DNA from: Bacillota bacterium
GTDB lineage: Bacteria > Bacillota > Clostridia > Eubacteriales > Eubacteriaceae
Reading direction: 5' to 3'
DNA length: 41,000 nucleotides
Assembly: GCA_018903255.1 (NCBI GenBank)
Contig: JAHIQT010000183.1
Location: 1-41,000 of the forward strand
The position numbers were made by a program, and so were the translations under genes. The notes beneath the pieces were generated by a model that was given only the letters and a program-made list of their open reading frames with translations, did not search any database and was not told the origin of the DNA. Below, in pieces: positions 1-4,304 of the stretch. Positions within the stretch are counted from its first letter, which is position 1; each line of letters begins with the position of its first letter.

Positions 1-694
1 CAGGCTCTTTTTCTTTTTGCAGATTGATGACTAAGATACTCCGTTCAATGTCTGAAATAATGCCGTCGTCAAAGGTGCCTTCTAAATAGGTATCGCGGGC
101 AGGGTAAAAGGCACCATAAGTCGGTTTGCCGCATTTGTTTATGGTGGGCTTGGTTATGAGATAATGAAGAACACCAAGCAGGAAAGGCTGTAATTCAAAG
201 ACCGGACAGTTAACGATTTCAGTTTTAGTCACGGCTGTTCCATCTTTGAAAATGTAAAACAAGTCAGAAATTGCGATTGACGAATCTTTCTCGATTATTG
301 CCAGCAATGATTTGACAAGCCAGGCCATGCGCCCGGGATTCTCGGAAAAAATACATGAGTCTGTAAGATCAATCATTCGATTAAGGACAGAAATGTACCT
401 GTTCTTAAAGCTATTATCGAAACCGAAAATAACAGGAGTTTGATCGAATGGTACATTTTTACCACCATTAATCAGACAATTTCTGTACTCGGATACAGAT
501 TTGCTAAAAGGACTTCTGGTTGAATCTGGCATCGTTTCTGTTACAACGTGAATCAAGTGTGCCATCAGTAATGGGGCTGAAATTCCATCGTATCGATTAT
601 TTACCTTATCACTAGCAGTACCCTCGTATTTTACCTGTAACAACAAGGTGAAAAAAATACCACCGCAAAGATAAGGTACAGAGTCTTTAGCCAT
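1..694 (-). CDS. Conserved-looking hypothetical protein, 3' end cut by the window edge
   Basis: Reading leftward from the ATG at 694-692, the frame stays open for about 231 codons to the window edge with no stop. A purine-rich ribosome binding site (GAGGGAGC) lies just upstream of the ATG. The protein begins MAKDSVPYLCGGIFFTLLLQ and continues as a soluble, mixed alpha/beta-looking sequence with no catalytic motif I recognise. It is transcribed away from the phage early genes, so it is either host DNA, the last gene of a leftward lysogeny module, or a conversion gene. I cannot name the family. The coding call is confident because of the length, the start context and the lack of competing frames; the function is unknown. 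Confidence 0.7.
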   Translation of the reverse strand, partial: MAKDSVPYLCGGIFFTLLLQVKYEGTASDKVNNRYDGISAPLLMAHLIHVVTETMPDSTRSPFSKSVSEYRNCLINGGKNVPFDQTPVIFGFDNSFKNRYISVLNRMIDLTDSCIFSENPGRMAWLVKSLLAIIEKDSSIAISDLFYIFKDGTAVTKTEIVNCPVFELQPFLLGVLHYLITKPTINKCGKPTYGAFYPARDTYLEGTFDDGIISDIERSILVINLQKEKEP

Positions 695-725
695 ATGCTC
701 CCTCTTTTCTGTCATCTGTAAGCAA

Positions 726-773
726 AGTAACTGAAGTAAGCGACAGTAACTATTGCAAGTAACTTAAGTAACT
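726..773. repeat. Four AGTAACT direct repeats in the divergent control region
   Basis: The heptamer AGTAACT occurs at 726-732, 745-751, 758-764 and 767-773, with start-to-start spacings of 19, 13 and 9 bases. They lie between the leftward gene at 1-694 and the rightward phage genes, where an operator is expected. The irregular spacing fits a multi-site operator better than a tandem microsatellite. Which protein binds is unknown. Confidence 0.5.
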
Positions 774-781
774 ATAAATTA

Positions 782-819
782 ATCCTTAGAGAAGAAAAAT
801 CTCTGAGGATTTTTATTTT
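782..819 (+). terminator. Intrinsic terminator-like hairpin upstream of the structured leader
   Basis: ATCCTTAGAGA (782-792) pairs with TCTCTGAGGAT (800-810) with one wobble, and a TTTTTATTTT tract follows. It reads as a terminator on the plus strand. No plus-strand gene lies directly upstream in the window, so it may insulate the early leader from transcription arising in the control region. Confidence 0.55.
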
Positions 820-996
820 ATCAAGAGAAAAAGTAGAAATGAACACATTTTAAGAACTATTATATCACAAAAATGTGAAAACATACGAAACATCAAAAAT
901 TTACACGCGATAATCTAATCAGCGTTTTGACATGTTAATTTTTGTCTTGAACGAAAAAATCCGGAGGTTGAATCTTCTCATAAAAAATTATCTCAA

Positions 997-1143
997 AGCC
1001 TGAGATGCGCATTAGGGCGGCGGGATACATCAAGAGTCTTGAACACAGCTTAGCTGTGGACAAGCTACTGATGTACCCACCGTGCTTTACTATGCCATTT
1101 TTAGGTATCGGAGTCGGTGCGTACCAGTGCATCGGCTCTTTTT
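997..1143 (+). ncRNA. Predicted structured leader RNA / attenuator before the sigma-like gene
   Basis: This stretch has no convincing reading frame but folds well by eye. A long hairpin pairs GGG (1022-1024) and TACATCA (1026-1032) with TGATGTA (1069-1075) and CCC (1076-1078), with A1025 bulged. It continues with CTTG/CAAG (1038-1041/1061-1064) and CACAGC/GCTGTG (1044-1049/1053-1058) around a TTA loop. A second hairpin, ATGCC/GGTAT, lies at 1092-1108. The 5' end (AGCC 997-1000, ATGCGC 1005-1010) can pair with GTGCAT and GGCT (1127-1137). That pairing excludes the terminator at 1111-1138, so the RNA could switch between terminated and read-through forms. I do not recognise a named riboswitch class. 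The structure is seen in the sequence; the function is inferred. Confidence 0.55.
1111..1143 (+). terminator. Intrinsic terminator at the end of the structured leader
   Basis: GAGTCGGTGC (1111-1120) pairs fully with GCATCGGCTC (1129-1138) using two G-U pairs, with an 8-nt loop and a following run of five T. It ends 45 bases before the start codon of the sigma-like gene. Transcription of that gene from upstream must therefore pass this hairpin, as expected of an attenuator. Confidence 0.7.
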
Positions 1144-1188
1144 GTATCCTTGCTGCCCAAACCATCCAGGGGAAAGGCAAGGAACTTT

Positions 1189-1671
1189 ATGAGAAAGTTT
1201 AAAACCCCAGAAAAGAATCGGACTAACTATGTTTATTACACTGCAGAGAACAAAAAGTATGTTCTTTCACCGGACGATGTGGACAGCACCTGGATTGCAA
1301 TTTTGCATGGCGAAGATGATAGAGCCGTTGATGCTAGTCGCAGAGAAGATTACCATGCTCCGGTGCATCTCGAATCTTACCAAGATGCGAGTGATGAAGA
1401 CACCGCCGACCGAAATCCCTATCTAATTGACCCAGAACCCAACCCGATGGAGAGTCTCATTCAGTCAATTGACGCAAATGAGCACGAAGAACGGTTGGCA
1501 AAATTAAGATCAGCGATTGAAACCCTGCAGCCACAGCAAAAGGCTTTAATTCAAAAAGTGTTTTATGAAGGACGCACCTACGTGGATATTGCAGCCGAGG
1601 AAGGTGTCACTGAAGCAGCAATAAGAAATAGACTGAAAAAGATATTTAACAATCTACGCAAAAAAATCTGA
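1189..1671 (+). CDS. Phage RNA polymerase sigma-70 region-4-like regulator
   Basis: A 160-residue protein whose C-terminal part (about residues 108-160) reads as a sigma region 4 / LuxR-like helix-turn-helix. It has LQPQQKALIQKVFYEGRTY, then an IAAEEGVTEAAIRNRLKKI recognition helix and a basic end. The N-terminal half is acidic and has no region 2, so it is a stand-alone region-4 regulator of the kind common at the start of clostridial phage and conjugative-element early operons. The start at 1189 is chosen because AAGGAA lies about five bases upstream; a GTG at 1117 would start inside the terminator stem. It is preceded by a structured leader and followed five bases later by RNA element A. 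It probably directs transcription of phage genes. Confidence 0.8.
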   Translation: MRKFKTPEKNRTNYVYYTAENKKYVLSPDDVDSTWIAILHGEDDRAVDASRREDYHAPVHLESYQDASDEDTADRNPYLIDPEPNPMESLIQSIDANEHEERLAKLRSAIETLQPQQKALIQKVFYEGRTYVDIAAEEGVTEAAIRNRLKKIFNNLRKKI

Positions 1672-1676
1672 AAAAG

Positions 1677-1732
1677 GGGGGTTCGAATCCCCCCAGATTT
1701 TCGCATATGGACAGAGGAATGATTAACATTCC
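1677..1732 (+). promoter_or_regulatory. Repeated cis RNA element, copy A
   Basis: This copy shares the pattern GGGGGTTCGA...GAT..TTCGC.TAT.G..AGA with 7229-7283 and 37799-37857. The spacing between GGGGG and TTCGC is identical in all three. In this copy the G run can also pair with CCCCCC (1689-1694). A 6-bp hairpin GGAATG/CATTCC (1716-1721/1727-1732) follows, then the ribosome binding site and ATG of the 74-residue protein at 1752. The three copies have different stem sequences that still pair, which supports a functional RNA hairpin. Confidence 0.6.
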
Positions 1733-1751
1733 CGGAAAGGAGCGACAAAAA

Positions 1752-1976
1752 ATGAGTCTGAAACATAAGGTGTCAATTAGTATTGCACAACCTGACGGTA
1801 GAACATCTTCCGTTATTAAAAGTGGGTCAATGCAGATTCGCAACAAATTGTTAAAATTTTTGTTTGGCGAAAAAGTAAACGTGCTGGTACTCACGCCCGG
1901 AGATTCGGTTGAAACGGTGGAAATCCATCAGATAGGAGGAGGTAAAGGCCATGAGTCGAACAAGACTACTGCTTGA
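1752..1976 (+). CDS. Small hypothetical phage early protein
   Basis: A 74-residue protein beginning MSLKHKVSISIAQPDGR. The start is set by AAAGGAG about eight bases upstream of ATG 1752. The alternating hydrophobic pattern in the middle and the segment KLLKFLFGEKVNVLVLTPGD suggest a compact, beta-rich fold. No catalytic motif is visible and I do not recognise the family. It overlaps the next gene by 26 bases and is the first gene of the DNA-replication operon, directly under RNA element A. A role in replication or its regulation is possible from position alone. Confidence 0.7.
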   Translation: MSLKHKVSISIAQPDGRTSSVIKSGSMQIRNKLLKFLFGEKVNVLVLTPGDSVETVEIHQIGGGKGHESNKTTA

Positions 1977-2277
1977 CGTTATTTCCGATGTCCGATCCCT
2001 AGCAGACAGCTTACAGGCGGTTGTTGATGCGATGCTGGAAAATGAGCCAGTTGAAGTGGCAAGTCAAGCTGTTCCTGCGGAAGAACCGATCGTTGAGAAT
2101 TTCGAAGAACCGGCAGAAATCAAAATGGAAGATGTGAGAGCGGTGCTCGCTGACAAATCCCGCATGGGCCATACTGCATCCGTAAGAGAACTACTGACGA
2201 AGTACGGGGCATCCAAGCTGTCGGAGATCGATCCAGAAAAATATCCGGCGCTGCTAAAAGATGCGGAGTTGCTCTAA
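1951..2277 (+). CDS. Small helical phage protein, often mislabelled rRNA biogenesis protein
   Basis: 108 residues. The N-terminal half is a helix followed by a long acidic, Glu/Pro-rich linker. The C-terminal part (about residues 60-108) is a helical domain containing VRAVLADKSRMGHTASVREL and KYGASKLSEIDPEKYPALL. Such sequences are widespread just upstream of DUF2800 genes in Firmicutes phages and are often annotated rRNA biogenesis protein Rrp5 without support. The start has a strong AGGAGGAGG site. The TAA stop overlaps the ATG of the nuclease gene, so translation is coupled. It is probably an accessory to the DUF2800/DUF2815 recombination proteins; the function is unproven. Confidence 0.75.
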   Translation: MSRTRLLLDVISDVRSLADSLQAVVDAMLENEPVEVASQAVPAEEPIVENFEEPAEIKMEDVRAVLADKSRMGHTASVRELLTKYGASKLSEIDPEKYPALLKDAELL

Positions 2278-3443
2278 TGAAAAAGCAAAAAGTAATCAAT
2301 GACAGAAGCACACAGCCTGCAGAGCCAGGTCATGCCTTATTATCGGCATCATCAAGCCATCGATGGATCCGATGTCCGCCATCGGCCAGACTCTGTGAAA
2401 ATTTCGAAGATAAGGGCAGTGACTACGCAAAACAGGGAAGTGAAGCCCACAGCCTTTGCCAGTTTAAACTGGAGTCGATGCTTGGCATGAAAACAACAGA
2501 TCCAACGGCAGATCTTTCTTTTTACGATGAGGAAATGGAAAACTGTGCCGAAAATTATGCCCTCTATGTGATGGAACAGGTGGCCAAAGCCAAAGAAACC
2601 TGCTCCGATCCGGTGGTATTAATTGAACATCGACTGGATTTTAGCAGGTGGGTCGAGTCAGGCTTCGGCACTGGCGACTGTGTCATTATCGCAGACGGTA
2701 CATTATCCGTAATTGACTATAAGCACGGAAAAGGAATCCTAGTGGAAGCCGAGAACAACCCACAAATGCTCTGTTATTCACTTGGGGCAGTCGAGTTATT
2801 TGATGGTATTTTTGATTTTGACACCATCAACACTATAATTTACCAGCCGAGACGGGAAAACATCAGCATCGATACGTTGTCGAAAGCTGAACTGCTACAG
2901 TGGGCCGACGATGTTCTTGCTCCAGCCGCCCGACTGGCCAATAAAGGCGACGGTGAATTTGAATCTGGAGAACACTGCTATTTCTGTAAGGCAAAAGCGA
3001 CCTGCAGAAAACGTGCCGAAAACAATATGGAACTGGCCCGTTATGATTTTGAGAAGCCTGCCACCCTGGAAGATGAAGAAATTGAAGCCATTCTTCTCAA
3101 AGTGGATGATCTGGTGTCCTGGGCATCGGACATCAAGGCATTTGCACTACAAGCTGCAATTTCTGGTAAAGAATGGGCAGGCTGGAAACTGGTCGAAGGC
3201 CGAGCCAACCGCAAATATATCGATGAAACGGTAGTTGCGGATGCGGTTGTTGCAGCTGGGGTTAACCCCTATGAACAGAAACTACTTGGTATAACCGCCA
3301 TGACATCTGCACTTGGTAAGAAGCAATTTGAAGAAGTCCTCGGTCAGCTCGTCTGCCGGCCCCAGGGTAAACCAACACTCGCGCCGGAGAGTGACAAGCG
3401 ACCGGCAATGAATACAGCCAAAAATGATTTTATAGAAGAATAG
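2277..3443 (+). CDS. DUF2800 family Cas4/RecB-like PD-(D/E)XK nuclease
   Basis: 388 residues. A PD-(D/E)XK core is visible around residues 133-170: FGTGDCVIIADG, then VIDYKHGKGI and AENNPQMLCY, giving the Asp, Asp-x-Lys and Gln of the RecB subgroup. A cysteine pair in the N-terminal region (WIRCPPSARLC) and a C-terminal cluster CYFCKAKATCRKRA resemble the ligands that hold the iron-sulfur cluster in Cas4- and AddB-type nucleases. It lies between the small helical protein and the SSB-like DUF2815 protein, an order typical of phage recombination modules. A single-strand exonuclease role feeding homologous recombination is likely. Length and domains look complete. Confidence 0.88.
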   Translation: MKKQKVINDRSTQPAEPGHALLSASSSHRWIRCPPSARLCENFEDKGSDYAKQGSEAHSLCQFKLESMLGMKTTDPTADLSFYDEEMENCAENYALYVMEQVAKAKETCSDPVVLIEHRLDFSRWVESGFGTGDCVIIADGTLSVIDYKHGKGILVEAENNPQMLCYSLGAVELFDGIFDFDTINTIIYQPRRENISIDTLSKAELLQWADDVLAPAARLANKGDGEFESGEHCYFCKAKATCRKRAENNMELARYDFEKPATLEDEEIEAILLKVDDLVSWASDIKAFALQAAISGKEWAGWKLVEGRANRKYIDETVVADAVVAAGVNPYEQKLLGITAMTSALGKKQFEEVLGQLVCRPQGKPTLAPESDKRPAMNTAKNDFIEE

Positions 3444-3455
3444 GAGAAAAATATT

Positions 3456-4025
3456 ATGTCAAATGTAAAAAATGTAAATCCCATGAAAGTAATTACCGGA
3501 CCCGACACCCGTTGGAGTTATGCGAACGTCTGGGAGCCAAAGAGCATTAATGGCGGCACACCGAAGTACAGTGTCAGCGTCATTATTCCGAAGTCAGACA
3601 CAAAAACCGTGACAAAAATTAAAGTCGCGATTGAAGCAGCTTACAAGGAAGGTGAATCTAAACTGAAGGGAACGGGGAGAAGCGTTCCGGCGTTATCAGT
3701 TCTAAAGACACCACTTAGAGACGGCGATACTGAAAGACCCGATGATCCCGCCTATGAAAACTGCTATTTCCTGAATGCTAACAGTACCACTGCTCCCGGC
3801 ATCGTGGATGCTGATCGCCAGGAAATCATCGACCGTTCTGAAGTCTATAGTGGCGTTTATGGTCGGGCGAGTATAAACTTTTATGCATTCAATACCAACG
3901 GTAATAAAGGCATTGCCTGTAACTTGAATAATCTGCAGAAGATTAAAGATGGGGAAAATCTTGGCGGGAAATCACGAGCTGAGGACGATTTCGCAACCCA
4001 AGACGATGATGACTTCCTGGCTTAA
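3456..4025 (+). CDS. DUF2815 single-stranded DNA-binding protein (SSB-like)
   Basis: 189 residues matching the DUF2815 pattern: an N-terminal strand region with GPDTRWSYANVWEPK and YSVSVIIPKSD, a central YENCYFLNANST segment, and VYSGVYGRASINFYAFN. The protein ends in an acidic tail DDFATQDDDDFLA like those of SSB and T7 gp2.5, which recruit partner proteins. It follows the DUF2800 nuclease after 12 bases with an AGGAGAAA site. The likely role is to coat single-stranded DNA during phage replication and recombination. Confidence 0.85.
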   Translation: MSNVKNVNPMKVITGPDTRWSYANVWEPKSINGGTPKYSVSVIIPKSDTKTVTKIKVAIEAAYKEGESKLKGTGRSVPALSVLKTPLRDGDTERPDDPAYENCYFLNANSTTAPGIVDADRQEIIDRSEVYSGVYGRASINFYAFNTNGNKGIACNLNNLQKIKDGENLGGKSRAEDDFATQDDDDFLA

Positions 4026-4091
4026 TACGGACAAATAATCAGAATGGTGGAAATTGGTCAACAAAGACAAATATAGAAAGCAGGTAAATCG

Positions 4092-4232
4092 ATGGTCAAT
4101 CAAATTTTAACAATTTTTTTGGTGGGACTCGCCATTATTTATATGAGTGGTAGCGCCTATATGTTTTTAACCTTCATTCGTGACGATATCCGTTCCGAAC
4201 GCAAAAAGAAAAGAGAACAGCAAAACCAGTAG
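4092..4232 (+). CDS. 46-residue single-pass membrane protein
   Basis: ATG 4092 opens a 46-codon frame ending at TAG 4230-4232. The N-terminal 30 residues form one hydrophobic helix (ILTIFLVGLAIIYMSGSAYM...). The tail is strongly basic and charged (RSERKKKREQQ), giving an N-out/C-in orientation by the positive-inside rule. A weak AAGCAGG site lies upstream. It fits between the DUF2815 gene and the polymerase with no competing frame. Function unknown; a membrane anchor for the replication machinery is only a guess. Confidence 0.55.
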   Translation: MVNQILTIFLVGLAIIYMSGSAYMFLTFIRDDIRSERKKKREQQNQ

Positions 4233-4247
4233 CAAAAAACATCACCG

Positions 4248-4275
4248 GGCGGCAATGGGATTAATCCCAGCCGCC
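4248..4275 (+). other. Strong hairpin just before the DNA polymerase ribosome binding site
   Basis: GGCGGC (4248-4253) pairs with GCCGCC (4270-4275), and inside it GGGAT (4257-4261) pairs with ATCCC (4264-4268). TTTGTTT follows. It may be a weak terminator or an mRNA-stabilising or processing structure that lowers polymerase expression relative to the upstream genes. Confidence 0.5.
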
Positions 4276-4304
4276 TTTGTTTATAAAAGGACGGAGATTT
4301 GGAA

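Noticed and set aside
1111-1143. GAGTCGGTGC hairpin with T run resembles the 3' end of a Cas9 tracrRNA
   Set aside because: No CRISPR repeats, anti-repeat or cas genes nearby; the match is limited to a terminator stem.
1117-1188. N-terminal extension of the sigma-like protein from GTG 1117
   Set aside because: It would start inside the terminator stem and lacks a ribosome binding site; ATG 1189 has AAGGAA upstream.
1676-1694. GGTTCGAATCC looks like a tRNA T-arm
   Set aside because: No acceptor, D or anticodon stems upstream; the two other copies lack the C-rich partner strand.
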